Assembly (NCBI GenBank): GCA_947396885.1
Contig: OX377203.1
Location: forward strand, 29,515,253 to 29,579,252
DNA: 64,000 bases
DNA from: Heligmosomoides polygyrus polygyrus
Lineage: Eukaryota; Nematoda; Chromadorea; Rhabditida; Heligmosomidae
Direction: 5' to 3'
The notes under the pieces are model-generated. The model was not told where the DNA came from. It saw nothing but the letters and a program-made list of their open reading frames with translations, and ran no database searches. Shown here one piece after another: positions 36,319 to 49,059 of the stretch. Position numbers and translations under genes: made by a program. Position 1 is the first letter of the stretch; every line of letters begins with the position of its first letter.

Positions 36319-37477
36319 ATTGCTGGGCGCGCATCTTGCGTTTTTGCCACCGTAAAGTGCTTTTCTGTTACGACTAGGTGTCATATTCGAATTCCAACCC
36401 TGATTTCAAACTTCTGTGATGCGATTTTACTCCAAAACACAAGTCACGCTAATGAATATGCAATAAACTGTTTAACAGTTGTGGTAACGTTCCGTGAAAC
36501 ACGTGAAGCAAAGCAGCTTCTGACACCAGCAGCAGCGGATAAATGCCAAGGAAGAGCAGCCGGAAGCTTCCTGGCAGGATGTGTCGACAGGCACTTCATC
36601 GAAGGCGTAGTCCGCCGGTGTTGAGAAGTGCCCCGGATGCATGTCCACATATCCAGCTGCCACCCACGCGCACTACATGTAAGCAACAAGTCCCGCGTTT
36701 CTTTCGAGAATGCGTGGTTGGCTCTTCGGCAGCCCCCCCCCCCCCCCAAACCATTGTCCTCCTTGACAGCTGGCATTGGTTCAGGGATCACGAGAACCTC
36801 GTTTCTGAAGTGCCTGCTGAAAAACAGCTTAAGCTGATGACAATACCGCCAGGAGCGATGAGCCTTTGCCAGCCTCTCGATGTATACTTCTTCCGGCTTT
36901 TCAAACGGTTCATTCGGCGAATTCATGAACATGTGCTCCACCTCAACCTCCGTCCGGATTTCAACTGCTTCTCAAGAGGCAATACTTTGAAGGTAATCAT
37001 GAATCGCTTCGGACCAGCTCACTTGATGTTTAAATTCTTAAGGCAATTTTCAAGGCACCCGTCCTTGCAGGTGGTCAGTCAGACGTATAGGCAATTCTGC
37101 GCTCCGGTATTCCAAAGGTGCTTTGCGTACGCGTGAGTGGCAGCTGGATATGTGGGCACGCATCCGGGGCACTTCTCAACACTGGTGGACTACGCCTTTC
37201 GACACGCTCTGCAGGAAGCTTCCGGCTGCTCTTCCTTGGCATTTATCCGTTGCTGCTAGTGTCAGAAGCTGCTTTGCTTCGCGTGTTTCATAACACGTTA
37301 CCACAACTGTTAAACAGTTTATTGCATATTCATTAGCGTGACTTGTGTTTTGGAGTAAAATCGCATCACAGAAGTTTGAAATCAGGGTTGGAAATCGAAT
37401 ATGACACCTAGTCGTAACAGAAAAGCACTTTACGGTGGCAAAAACGCAAGATGTGCGCTCAGCAATGCAGAAACCAC

Positions 37478-37550
37478 ACCGCCGGTATCGAAGCCTCGAC
37501 CTTTCTTTCGCAAGTCCGCCACGCTAACCACTCGGCCATCCAGTCGCTGG
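37478..37550 (-). repeat. tRNA-derived sequence in right arm of foldback copy 2
   Basis: Inverted partner of 36248-36318 with a few differences. The A box is intact on the minus strand (GGCCGAGTGGTTAGCG) and the B box is slightly altered. Confidence 0.6.
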
Positions 37551-37861
37551 TGACCTAGTGGCGCGCGCCTCCCGTGAATGCGCCGCCTCGCTTCAATTAG
37601 GAATTAATCAATTCCTAGGTTCTAGCAATGATTGAAGCTTCGAACCTTTTGCAGGACTATTTGTAGGCACGACAAGGGCATTCCAGGCGTCAGTTTTACG
37701 TTATCGGCCCGCGCTGAAGCGGTACAGTTTTTTGCCATTCTTCACCTACCCAGAGGTCCGCAGGAAATTTGGAAACCACTATGGTGCTTCCCAGACAACG
37801 CCCTACTACCCTGTATAGGTCGCTTTGAGAAACTCCACGGTGACCTCTTTGACCTTCCTCG

Positions 37862-37992
37862 TGAGAAGGATAAGGCGCCGACTCGGCTGGCTACCACCAG
37901 TCACTGTACATGCCAAATACACATTTAGATCACTTCCACGGCAAACTACAGAGGTAGAATGCGTGGCGCACCCCAGAAGGGGACTGACTAAC
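37862..37992 (+). repeat. Right half of SINE split by foldback copy 2
   Basis: Continues the SINE whose left part is at about 35857-35927. The GAAGGATAAGG ... GTAGAATGCGTGGCGCACCC blocks appear in family order. Confidence 0.6.
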
Positions 37993-40079
37993 CGCGTCCT
38001 TTATTCCTCGCACAGAACAAAACATAGTGGACGAAATATCGAATCGAATTGATAAACTTAATCATTCTATTCAGAAAAAAAGAAAAAAGAAAAAAAGAGT
38101 AAAATCTACTCAGCTCACCTGTTCTCTACTATTGTTGAACTATTCGGCTTGTGTAGTTGACCCGCATTCGCATAAATATATCTGGGAGGAGCAGACCATT
38201 CGGATCCATTCATGTCCCAGTTCTAAACGGTGAAGGTAAGCCACTTTACGGAAGCACTATGCAATAAAAATGAAAATACGAAAGACTGTGAGAGAGGGCG
38301 AAGATGCTCTTCGTTGACAAATATAACTACAAGAAGTGGGAACAGAATAAATAAGTGACAGAATTCTCTTCAGCTTATCCTTTAAAGATGCGCTGCATAT
38401 TCTAATTCTAGGTAATATCACTGAAGAGATTTTAAATGTGTACTTGACCCATGAAGAGGAAATGTTGAACAAATAGATACACTACAGACAAGGCTCCATT
38501 ATTTCGGAAAGCCAGGAGTCATCACAGCCTCGGATGGACTAGATCTCATATTGGGCAGAAAATGATCCATCAGCAGATGAAGCCATGCTGCAGCACGTGG
38601 TGCAGTTGCGTGCAATGGCGGGGTAGAACCTCCCAGCACTTTTTCTGACTTCGAAATGCGGGAGACCTCTCAAAAAGGAGTCGATCTTTAATTTCACCCG
38701 ATAGTCTAGCCTGCTGGGCTAGCTTCAATTCTGACGCTTCAGAAACGAAGGCCGTGGTGAATATATTGAGATTGTTCAATAACCTGCGCTGGTTAGGCGA
38801 TAACCATGTCAGTGTTTCATAATATCGGGCCAATTTACTGATACTGGAAGTGAATACTTGGTTGTGCTGGAGAGTGAACTGAACTTCTGGCTAGAGGCGA
38901 AGTTGACAATATGACAAGAGAACAAACGAGTCTTGTAGATCCATAAAGTATGAAAGCGAAAGTCGGCGATCGTTTGCCAGCACGATTCGATCGCGGTCGC
39001 GCGGGTACTCGGCCCTTGTGTAGGGCATGAATGCCGTCTAGTCTTCCGAATTCGAACGGCCAAGTTGGATGCGTGCTAATAGCGCTTCTACCATGTGGAA
39101 GTGCTATCTATCTACATGGTAAAAGTTAGCATTTCCAGTGAACAGAACCCTAGTTTTAATCACAGAAAAAGTTCTTCATAAGGAGTTAGACTTGTCATGC
39201 TTGTGGAGAGAATTCGTGCCCTTCTGGCTCCGCGCCTAATAGACATGGCTACATATCGTACAAAACCTTTAGACGATTTCGCTCACAATAAGGGCTCACT
39301 GTAAAAATTTTATGATCGGAACGCTAGACTAGAAAGCCACAACTGAAATAAATCAGAAAGAAAAACACAAAAATATCAGTGAAGTAAGAAGGAAAAAATA
39401 ACTTATGAAAAATATCTACGCATCCATGAAACTTCGCCATGCAATTCATGTGGCACGGGAAAAATTTCATTTCCTCACGCACTTAAAAGGAAAGATTTCG
39501 TCGGAATGTGAGGCCACGATAAACGTTGTTCCATAACATAAACCTGTATGGTGCAGAAGAGTAAAATCTGCCCTCACAACAGTTCACTGCCTATTTATTG
39601 GTGCGTAAGGCAGGCTATTCAAGGCTCCAATACGGAGATATACTGAAAATCTAATACAACAAAACATCCTCGGAGGACGGTACTTCTGCGAACGACCTTT
39701 CTGACAGAAATAATTAAATCGGCCTTTAATTAGAGCTTATAGAGAGAGAGTATTTGAAGGAAAAGTACACGAGTAGTACAGTGGTACATCGCGAAACCGC
39801 TCTGATATTTTCACTATCCTAATCTCTACCATACTTCAGCGATGCGAGTTATTTTGAAGAGAACACTTTGCGAGACTACTTAACTAGATGGCCCCGATCT
39901 ATGTAGACTTTGGTGAAGCGCTTCGAGTAGAGAAAGATACATATAGATAAAAAATGAATTTTTCTTTAAAATCTTTTGTTTCCGAAATAGGCCAACTGTA
40001 AGTGTACTGCGTTATGATCTTCAAAATACACACATTCGTTGGTCCAACAAGTGATGAAGATCGGCGCTAATCAATGCCT

Positions 40080-40320
40080 ATGCGGGATATGCCACTCCTG
40101 CTTCTTCAACAAGATGTCGTCGAGATAATTTTAATGCGTACTTGACCTATAAAATTAGACTGAGGATGGCCAGCCGATGGGCACGTCTGTGTTTTTTCCT
40201 TCCCAGGTAAGCCTGACATCAACTCACCAAGCGCGAGGGGATGGAAAGCTTAGTTGTCTCAGATGCGACACGAACCTCGAATAGACTCGAGGTGCCCGCG
40301 ACAACTGACAACACGCTCAC
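40080..40320 (-). repeat. tRNA-derived SINE copy, diverged
   Basis: GGATATGCCACTCCTGCTTCTTC, GGATGGCCAGCCG and GGGGATGGAAAGCTTAG follow the family order. The Pol III head is degraded. A shorter fragment of the same family lies at about 38376-38450. Confidence 0.55.
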
Positions 40321-41196
40321 GTCTGTTCAACAAAGTAAGAAACAAAAAATCCCATGAAGTATTTACAGTAAATAAGCAAACAAATAAATAAAAATATTTT
40401 CTGACCTAGCTCTCAAAATGATTAGTAAGCAGTTAAAGACTCCTCCCGAAAGAGTATTTCCACTCAAGAAAGGTTGAAATCTACGAAAAAAGGCAGACGA
40501 TCGGCTTAAAAGCGTCAGAGAATCGTACGCTTCGTCAGCATCAAGAAGGCAAACCAGAAAATGAGCCCACTTCAATTGGAAGCGCGTTGAAGCGGCTGTC
40601 ACGTCATTATGTCCAGGTGGTGCGCCATTCCTTCGCAGAATACAATAACGAGAAAAACGCGAAGCGGCACCCGATATGGGCGACATTTTCTTAAGAAGTT
40701 TGTACTACAAGGGAGGGCTACGAGGCGGCAGAGAATGGAAACTGAGTCTGATATGCAATGGATACAGTGATGCGATGGGCCATTATGTACGAAGTGAAAT
40801 CGATGCATTGGGCATGAGCGAGAGGCTCGAGGAGGGCAACACACACACAGATAGACAGACACCCGCAGTCGATGCTGTGACATGGAACCCACAAAGCGCT
40901 CTCGTTCCAAAGCCGGCAAAAAACGCTGGAGACGAGTATCGAGCGAAGTCAATTCCGATACCAACCACTCGCCACCACTCCGTTCGGGCCCGCGCCCAAC
41001 GATGCTCGACTGGCATTTTGGCGAAGACAGCGCTTGAGCTCCCCTGAGCACATGCTCTGCAAGCTGCAGGATGTAGCGCGACAGGTAAACAAACCGCGCA
41101 GAGTCCACCAACACCACAGCTGAGTGCCCTTACGGCTGGTGAAAGGGGATCGATGAGTGAAACGGGACCAAACGGGCACACGGACGACATGGGCGC

Positions 41197-41655
41197 ATGC
41201 GGCGGCGGCTGTCCGGCCGAAATAGCAGCACTTTCGCTTCGACGACAATCAAAAACAAACACTTTGGAGCAGCAGCAGATGCGGCACCAGCGCCCGAAGC
41301 CAGCGGCCTGGACGGGACGTCGATACGGCCGGACGATGGCGGTGACTGCGAATTCGTCAAGGGAAGGAAGAAGCGCATCGACAGCTCACTACTTGCAGCA
41401 TCGAAAACAATGCCTGCTTTTGGCCTACACATTCAACTAGGCACGGAAAGGATAAAGGCCGACGTTGACCCACTCCTCGAAGCGCACTACGCAGCCTGCT
41501 TCGTGGATGTAGTTCGAAACAGTTTGAGGGCGAGTTTTGGCCTGCACAATGACTTGGCGACGTTCAGACGGTGGGTGTCAATGTTTTACTTTTCCCAGTC
41601 GAGTCTGCCTAAGAAGACCATCTCAGCGGGAATGCAAACCTTGGTTGACGCGTAG
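41197..41655 (+). CDS. Candidate coding exon, unknown protein
   Basis: An open frame of 152 codons in a GC-rich patch, ending TAG. It contains an Ala-rich part and then KGRKKRIDSSLL and HIQLGTERIKADVDPLLEAH. I do not recognise the family, and opposite-strand frames in the same patch are equally long upstream. No splice partner or conserved neighbour supports it. Confidence 0.3.
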   Translation: MRRRLSGRNSSTFASTTIKNKHFGAAADAAPAPEASGLDGTSIRPDDGGDCEFVKGRKKRIDSSLLAASKTMPAFGLHIQLGTERIKADVDPLLEAHYAACFVDVVRNSLRASFGLHNDLATFRRWVSMFYFSQSSLPKKTISAGMQTLVDA

Positions 41656-42235
41656 CTGAACCGCACATGGAGTCTGGTCCTCGTTGACACGAGGACCGAC
41701 AGCTCCTGCGGAGTACACCCATTCACTTCTATGAGTAGCATTATTAGGCAACCACCTCTACAACAATATCGATGGAAACACCTTAATTTCGCTTCCGCAT
41801 GCGCTGACCAATTCATTGCTTAATCTAAGACGCTTGAATGTGAGATAAGCTATGCAGAAAACACCTGGTTCAGCCGACTGTCAAACTATGGCCTTCGGCA
41901 TGTTCTCCTTGGGGACGGGCTGACGCCACCACCAACGGGGTCTAGATGCTTTTCTGGGCCAAGTGAAAGCACTTAGCAAACAAGTTTCACTGAAAACATT
42001 CCAAGTCCTTGGTGGACCGACCACGTTTTACAGCAACGAACAAGCATGAGCGACGCAGATGAAAGGAGATTCGGTTGACTCTGTATGATCGAGGTTCGGC
42101 TCTAGGTGGATTTCTGTTCCGCGCACAAGTTAGTGAAGCCTTCCTTTAGCGCCAGTGAAATGACAGAAAATTCCACGCTCCGGTAGCAGTCAGAAGAAGC
42201 GCCAACCCTCGCCTGATTCTTGACTCAAGGTTTAA

Positions 42236-42330
42236 GACTCGGATTCCGCGAAGGCCAATCAAACCTTCCATCCTTCCGGTGTAAGCAAATTAGTGCCAAA
42301 CCTGTTCAGCAAGAATAAAACCACCGAAGG
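42236..42330 (+). repeat. SINE fragment
   Basis: GGATTCCGCGAAGGCCAATCA and AACCTTCCATCCTTCCGGTG match the SINE body in plus orientation. Confidence 0.45.
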
Positions 42331-42790
42331 CCACTGTCTAGTTCAAATACGCATGCAGGTTGTCTTCCAGCATTTAGAATGCGTTGCGAATCTCACAAGC
42401 GAACGATTAGCCTGACCTGGGTGATCTTTAGCCCTTCTTCAAAGCAGGCAAGCGGCTCACGAAATGACAAAGAATAAAGAATTATTCTGCAACGACTCGC
42501 TTTCAAAAAGTGTGCAAATGCTAGCCTAGCCCACCCTTTTCCCCCGTCTCCCTCACCGTAAGTGGTGACGGGTGGTTCTCGAACAGGTTTTTTTTTACAG
42601 GCGGTCGACATATACGGCTGCAGGATTCAAACGGCCTTCATCACAACTTTGGCGGCTTGGCTTCACCCTTGCTCCTACTACAAGTTTTAGTGCATGTACC
42701 GAAAATCGAGCACGAGCTGCATGCGAGATAGACATGTATTAGGGTCCGAACCACTGAAGTGTAAACAAAGTACACAGGTAATGGGAGTTA

Positions 42791-43112
42791 ACGTCATATG
42801 GGACACTTTTCAAGGAAAACCGGATATTATCGAAGCAAACTGGACACTTTTCAGATCAAATTGGACGCCTTCCAAACCAAGATGGGCGCCTTGCAAATCA
42901 AATTAGGTACTCCCTAAAAAAATCACGCCCGCTCCCGAAAAAATGAAAATTCAATCGCGGTACCTACCTTTTTGCAGCAGGTGAATTTCAACTATTCGAA
43001 GGACGTATGTAGTAGCAATATTGCTTCAGCATTTATATTGACCTTCTTCAAAATGACTTTAATTTGGTAGGACTTCTGCTTGGTTTCAAAAATGCCCAGA
43101 CTGCTTTGATGT
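42791..43112. repeat. Short foldback related to 56429-57031
   Basis: Left end ACGTCATATGGGACACTTTTC and a right end near 43084-43112 (TTTCAAAAATGCCCAGACTG) are loosely complementary and resemble the termini of the element at 56.4 kb. The left arm contains a degenerate repeat of GGACAC/GGACGC/GGGCGC units. Confidence 0.45.
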
Positions 43113-43729
43113 GTTCAGTTTCACGTGAAAATGCCATGACCGCGTAGGTGGCGATAAGGTGAACCAACTCACTGGTGTGAATATAAAGAGGACAACGATT
43201 GCGCACGATTATGAAAGCCGAGACAAACGCACTCTGAAAACTTTCGCAAGCCATGCACTTGCTGGCTTACGATGACTAACCACTGACTGAAGACAAATTC
43301 AAGTCATTAGAATCGATTCTGAATCGCTATCCGCACAAACATGATGACCGACTTTCATACATATGAATGAATTCCGCTCAGCGGATATCACATCCCTTCG
43401 GCTTAGCGCTGCCTTGAATGTCCGCATTGAGATTTTGAAGCTTTAGTTCATAGCAGTCGGCTGACAAAGGAGCAACGCTAGCCTCATGTTCGAAGGCAAA
43501 CGCAGGTAGAGGACGATGATCCCGACGAAGTGAAACGAGAGCGTCAGGTATTCCATCAAATAACGAGACAGAAACCAGAAATCGACATTCGGAGTCGGCT
43601 GTCGTTTAAGGCAGAAAGGGTGTGTTTTAGAATTCAAGGAATAAATGACGCCGATGCGTACCACGAAACTTGACAGGGGCATCCTTGCCCATGCACTACT
43701 TCAACCAAAAATATGAAGACTATCATCGT

Positions 43730-43978
43730 CTATCGTCTACGATGATGCTCAAGCCTTGAGAGGTCAGGAGGCGTGACGCTACTATACAGCGGACGCACCG
43801 CAGTTCTCGCTCCACCTGTGCATAGACCACTTGGTCTCTCAATAAACTCTGTCTCATTCTTGTACTCGCCATCACATCCACTGAACCACCGCATTATTAG
43901 GGCGTATAAGTCCTTCGACGTATCGTCGTATGCAAAGACTAAAGGATCTCGATAACCTGACCGCGAAAGAGCCGCCAT
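43730..43978 (-). CDS. Candidate small protein, unknown
   Basis: An 82-codon open frame from ATG 43978 to TAG, preceded by CGCGAAA, a good start context. It begins MAALSRSGYRDPLVFAYDD. No signal peptide, membrane segment or known motif is visible. It could be a first exon or chance. Confidence 0.3.
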   Translation of the reverse strand: MAALSRSGYRDPLVFAYDDTSKDLYALIMRWFSGCDGEYKNETEFIERPSGLCTGGARTAVRPLYSSVTPPDLSRLEHHRRR

Positions 43979-45234
43979 TTTCGCGGCGATAGGAGGAAGG
44001 AAGAGCACGGAAAAGGTGGGTGGTTAATGTCTCTGGATGCAGCGATCCTGAGCTACCTAAGAGGGCCTATATAGAATAACCATACGTAAGAACAATATGA
44101 GAGATCATAATTTAGCCTGTATGCTCTTACTATTAGACCCTCACCAACAGCTCATAAGAATAGGAAAAGACGGATACATCCGGGTAGTACATTAAATCCC
44201 ATTAGCACTGGCATATGAATGCGCCACGCGACGACCTGAGGACTCACTCAGCAAATGGACAGTAAAGTGGAGTGTTTTCATCCCATTGAGCAAGTTCTCT
44301 GTGAGGCGATCAGTCGCAAAGAGATGAAAGGCTTGGCTGTAGTTCCGTTGTTATGGCTGAGCATGAGCGTAGCACAAACAACGCTGATGTTCTTCTGCAC
44401 TTCAGAATCAGCGTCAGCTCCACCCATAACCATCACCGCCATTCGCGGAAGCAACGGTGGAAATCGCAGCCGACTGCTTAATCACAACGGTTGCTAGCAG
44501 GTGGTGGCGGATCACTATGGTCACCAGCCACTGCGTTGCACCTTCCGGGTGGAGGCGAATCGACCGAGGGCCTCGCGCGCCGAATTAGCCAAAAAGGCGT
44601 AGTCGGCTGGAATGGACCTGGAGGTCGCAGTACTTCGAAGCGTTGAGCAGAAATCGCTTCGTGAGCGGCGCAGAACTGGTGCAGCCAAGCGGCCCATATC
44701 TGGCGTGCCAACAGATCCCTTGCTTTCAAAAGAGAAAGGACCGGTGGCCCATCATACTCTTGACGGGCTAATCGTCAAAATTACACAATATGAGCGCAGT
44801 CTGTGGAGAAACAGCCAGCATGCAGCACATCCAGCATGCAGCACGAATAAGATTTTATTCGTTTATTTTCCTACTCACACTATCTACTAAAATACTCCTC
44901 TATGTAGTGGATATACAATTTTCAATTTTCAGTGCAAACTGCATAGTTTTTATATCGAGCCGAATACTTTCCAAATCAATGCAGACGTCTTCAAGATAAA
45001 CCGCACATTCGAAATAGGATTTCTGGCTAAAAAATGCTTCTAGGAAACTCATGTAAAGAGTGTTCCAAAGGAAAAAGGCTAAATTTTTTAACGAGAACGT
45101 TCTGGCATATTATAAAGTGGACAGAAGCAGAGTTTCTACAGTACCAGATGAATAGATGCATCTTACACTCATATATTACGAAGGGATGTATTTTTGCTTG
45201 AAATAAATGCTGTTTAAAGATAGGATAAAGACGA

Positions 45235-45495
45235 AGGATAAAGTTAGGCGCCAATCAGTCATTTCGCGGGATGCGCTTCACTTCCTACTCATCGTGGAGG
45301 CAATCTCAATGCGAGCTTGGCCTATACTATGACTTGTGGTGACCAACCTGGGCAAGTCAGTGTTTTATCCTTCCCAGACAAGTCTGGCAAATTCACCGAC
45401 ACTAGAGGGATGGAAGGCTTGGTAGCCCTGGGTGGGAAATCCAAACCAAGAACCTGGAATCGGGTGCGCGCGACAGCCGGTGCCTCTTCCAAGTG
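45235..45495 (-). repeat. tRNA-derived SINE copy
   Basis: GGGATGCGCTTCACTTCCTACT, CAAGTCAGTGTTTTATCCTTCC and GGATGGAAGGCTTGGTAG appear in family order. Both Pol III boxes are mutated. Confidence 0.65.
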
Positions 45496-46792
45496 CGGCT
45501 ATATGCTTTGTTTAAAAATAGCTGCGCATAAATATACGTTAGGCAATATAATCGCGTACGAAATTCGTGTTGAGCTTGTAGAGGATTCTCCATTCAAAAT
45601 AAAGCAGGTCTTATCACCTCTGAGGAAGCTCGCAAGCAAATCGGAAAAATAGCGCAAATCTGCCAACGTTTTCTGCAGATGTCACTACAGAAGGCAACGA
45701 CGAGTGGCGCCGATGAGTTCAATCGCGCCAGGGATAAAAATGGAACAGCTGGCACTGGCACTAAATAGGACCGGATTGCGCACAAGTCCCCAATTAGTCA
45801 CACCTGTGAGTCCCGGAAAGCGTACAAAGGATGAGCCGCGGCCCAGGCGGTCTGATCTGCAAAAAACAGCCGCGCCCGCTCAGCTATCGGTCGTGTTGTT
45901 ATTTTGACGTTTCACCCAGCGAGGCTGATGCATGGGAAACAAGAGCTGGTCGTCTCGGAACAGGCAACCCCGGCGGTAGCCGCGGGCCGAAACCAGATAG
46001 GCGGCCGCCTCGCGTGACACACTCGAACTTCGCGCGACTCGACAGGATGTCGCCGGCGCATCAGACTACGCGCTTGTCGAGCTGGTACGAATGGCTGTCG
46101 CCGGCGGGGCCCATTCAGAGGTGCGAACTTTCCGACGGCAAGGCAAGAGGTTGAAAACGTCGCTAACGGGGTACAAAGCCGTCCCTGGTACGCGATCGCC
46201 TGAGCACACGCCTGAATTATGACGAGTGGAACGCACTTTGCCCGAGACTCGAAGGCGATTCTGGAAGTAATAGTTGAGGAAAGCCGGTTCTCAGAGAGCG
46301 GTTACCATGCACAAACCAGTCACCGCTCGAAATCCGCCGATCAATGGCGAGGCGAGCGGCTGTTCGGCTGAGCTTCAAATCCTGCTCGGACTTGCTCCTG
46401 GTCATGATAACACGCACTGAATCCTGACAACGATAGGATTTCTGTGACTAAGCCTTGTTGGGTGACAACAGTTGAGAAGGTCGAGAAGGCCGCAGGCTTA
46501 AGACATGGGCTTTAAAGAGCTTGCTCCCTTGTCATGCACATTGATACTATTTATAAACCAAAAGGAAACCACCAAGCAGTGAAAACCCTTATTGCTTTAC
46601 TTGCCCCGATTTTGCATTTAATTTGGACGTAAGCGGCGATATAAACCATTCGTTTTTAAGTATAATAATATATCCAAGATTTGCTTGGCAATGCCGCACT
46701 CTTCTAGAAGTTTCATGTTTTATTTTAAAGCAGATGAGTTAAAACGGGCAGGTGTACCGATTAGCTTTAGATGCAATTAGCCAACGTCCAGG

Positions 46793-46968
46793 GGCCGGAT
46801 TCATCAAAGACTTACAGCAATTTAACGGAGAAAATACAGCCGAAATCTCTGATAGCGCGGCTTATCAAGCGATATGGTGAAACACTTCACCAGCGACAAG
46901 CCGCGCTGTCAGGGATTTTGACTGTATTTTCCACGTTAAATTGCTGTAAGTCGTTGAGGAATCTGGCC
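46793..46968. repeat. 176-bp MITE with ~36-bp inverted ends
   Basis: GGCCGGATTCATCAAAGACTT at the left pairs with AAGTCGTTGAGGAATCTGGCC at the right, and both continue into ACAGCAATTTAACG. Non-coding. The termini share the GGCC-GATTC core with 21826-21952. Confidence 0.7.
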
Positions 46969-47127
46969 AAGGCGAATTGAATCTAAAAACTCTTGGGCCC
47001 AGTGTCCCATATAGGCGCGAAATTCCTTATCCTATCACTTAAAGTTGGTGGCGCATCCCAAAAATACCTGGCGTCCAGCTTCACCTGTTTATATTCTTAA
47101 AGGGTAAAAGATAAAGAATGACGTTAC

Positions 47128-47385
47128 TCAACCCCCTTTGGGATGCGCCACGCATTCTACTTCTACGGGATGTCGTAAAGATTTGAATACGTATTTGGCC
47201 GTACAATGACTTGCGGTGGCCAGACGATGGACAACTCAGCGCATTAACCTTCCCAGACAAGTCTGGTACCAATTCACCGACCCGGAGGGATGGAGAGCTT
47301 GGTTGGCCTGGGCGGAAGATCGAACCTGGAATTTGGTATCGGGTGCACGCAACAGCCAGCACCTCCCCCGACTGCGCCACACCCT
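47128..47385 (-). repeat. tRNA-derived SINE copy, well preserved
   Basis: On the minus strand it starts with an A box (GTGGCGCAGTCGG) and, about 45 nt on, a B box (GGTTCGATCTT). The SINE body follows, ending in GTGGCGCATCCCAAAGG and a pyrimidine-rich CTTTATC tail. Confidence 0.75.
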
Positions 47386-48111
47386 TAAATTCTTATTAAC
47401 AGAAAGTAGCTGTTTTGCCTTTCGTGCAGCAACTGTCGTCCTGTTGACTTGCGCCAGCAACGTTTTCATCGCCCTTGTCGTGCGCCTAAGTGGCCCAATG
47501 GGTAGACATTGAAAAGGAAAGTGAACAGCATTCATCTCTCCTTCAGTGCTTTGAGAGACTGCCGACTACAGCGCTGGTAGCGCTGGTAGATTTCCTGCCG
47601 TTCCGTTGATGTATCGTAGGAATCCCGTTGGTTAAGGCTCTTCTCCAGCGGGAGTCACCGAGACGCCCCAATCTTTTCTCAAGCCTGATGCATACCGGAA
47701 ACCAAAAATGAAAGAAGCAAACGATTTTCGCCTTCTACGCAAATTCTTGGGCTATCCAGAAAGCTCTCCATTAGGCTCGTTTTACACTGGTCATTAGAAG
47801 ATGTAGCGTAGTCGAACTCCTCTACTTGGTGATTGTTTAGCCATATTGGTATTTTCAGAGCACCTTAATGACACCTTCAGGAATATTGAACAAGCGAAAC
47901 AGGTTTTCGCCGAAAATATCCCATTCGTTGATAACCGAGCTAACAGCACGTGCCAATGGAATCAGGGAAGCAGAACCCGATCGATTACTATTTTTACTTC
48001 GCTGAAACTCTTCACGTTCTCACTTCACAATGTGTCAGTGCAAATTTACTTATGCACACACTACAGCTCCGGGTAGAACGGGGACAGTGCATGATACAAT
48101 TCTATGGCTTC

Positions 48112-48345
48112 TATCGCTTTTTATCTCCACGGGAGATCCTGGAGGCGATTTGAATGCCTACTTGGCTTCTTGCAATCACTTGTGGTGGCCAGCCAGTTCA
48201 CAAGCCAGCGATTTACCCTTCCCAGACAAATCTTGTACAGATTAACTGACCCCAAAGGGATGGAACGCTTGATTGGAGAGTCGAACCCAGAACCTCGATC
48301 TGTATGCACCCGACAGCGATGCCTCTTCCGGTTGCCCTACCTCCC
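48112..48345 (-). repeat. tRNA-derived SINE copy
   Basis: The B box is intact on the minus strand (GGGTTCGACTCTCC). The body blocks GTGGTGGCCAGCC and GGGATGGAACGCTTG are in order. Confidence 0.65.
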
Positions 48346-49009
48346 GCTTGCCAAATAATGGAATGCCATAAAGTTAAAAATCTGACGTGGCACAAGAAAT
48401 ACGTGAAGCATCGTTTATATAGCCCATTTATTTATTTATTAGATTGTAGCATATTTATTTATTTATTTTTAGCATATTTTTTTGATGTAGGATTGTACTG
48501 AGGGATAAATCTCAACATCGATCAGATTGCTCGCTTTTTCTAGCAAACATCTAGGCCCATTTGATAGTTAGGTCAGGGTTTCACTTTCGCAGAACTTGAA
48601 ATAACAGTGTGTGTTTGCAGTATGAACGTTGTGGTTATTCTTATTTAAATCCTTAGGCGCTGAAACAGCTTCTTTTGGTGCCAGCGCTTCGGCATAGAGC
48701 GGATGACTGCACCAAACTGACGCGCGGTTGTTCATCACTATGGGTGTGGTGATAACCGAATAGAATTCTCAACATTCTTGTGCGAAAAAAAAAACTGTTC
48801 GGCTCCTTCCCTTCTTATCGGTCTTTTCCAGATTTAGTTTCCAAGCTGCGCAGCATGTTTACTTAGCGAATACTAGGCCGTAAAGAGTTCAGTAGTGAGA
48901 ACTCCTCAAGTTACTCGAGCTTATTGGTGGAAGTTGAGCGATACCTTTGCCTGTTTTCAAGTTTAACTGAGATAACTTTGTGTAGTGAGTACGCAGCAAA
49001 TATGAACAC

Positions 49010-49059
49010 ACAAAATGTTTCCAGTAGAAGGGATACAAAATGTTTCCAGTAGAAGGGAT
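49010..49059. repeat. Exact 25-bp tandem duplication
   Basis: The 25-bp unit ACAAAATGTTTCCAGTAGAA-GGGAT occurs twice without spacer. Confidence 0.8.

Larger units (their letters stand above)
35928..37861 (+). mobile_element. Foldback transposon, copy 2 (complete), with DDE-transposase fragment
   Basis: Arms of roughly 740 bp (35928-~36675 and ~37128-37861) are inverted copies. They begin CGAGGAGGGTCAAAGAG and end CTTTGACCTTCCTCG, flanked by TGA at 35925-35927 and 37862-37864. It splits a SINE whose halves lie on either side. The ~450-bp centre encodes on the plus strand IVLLDSWHWFRDHENL and IPPGAMSLCQPLDVYFFRLF, i.e. two Asp-containing blocks of a DDE-superfamily transposase, interrupted by a C run at about 36727-36742. 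No intact protein. Confidence 0.85.

Noticed and set aside
36444..36941. 165-codon minus-strand open frame
   Set aside because: It is the reverse of the transposase fragment and arm of the foldback; the plus strand carries the recognisable DDE motifs.
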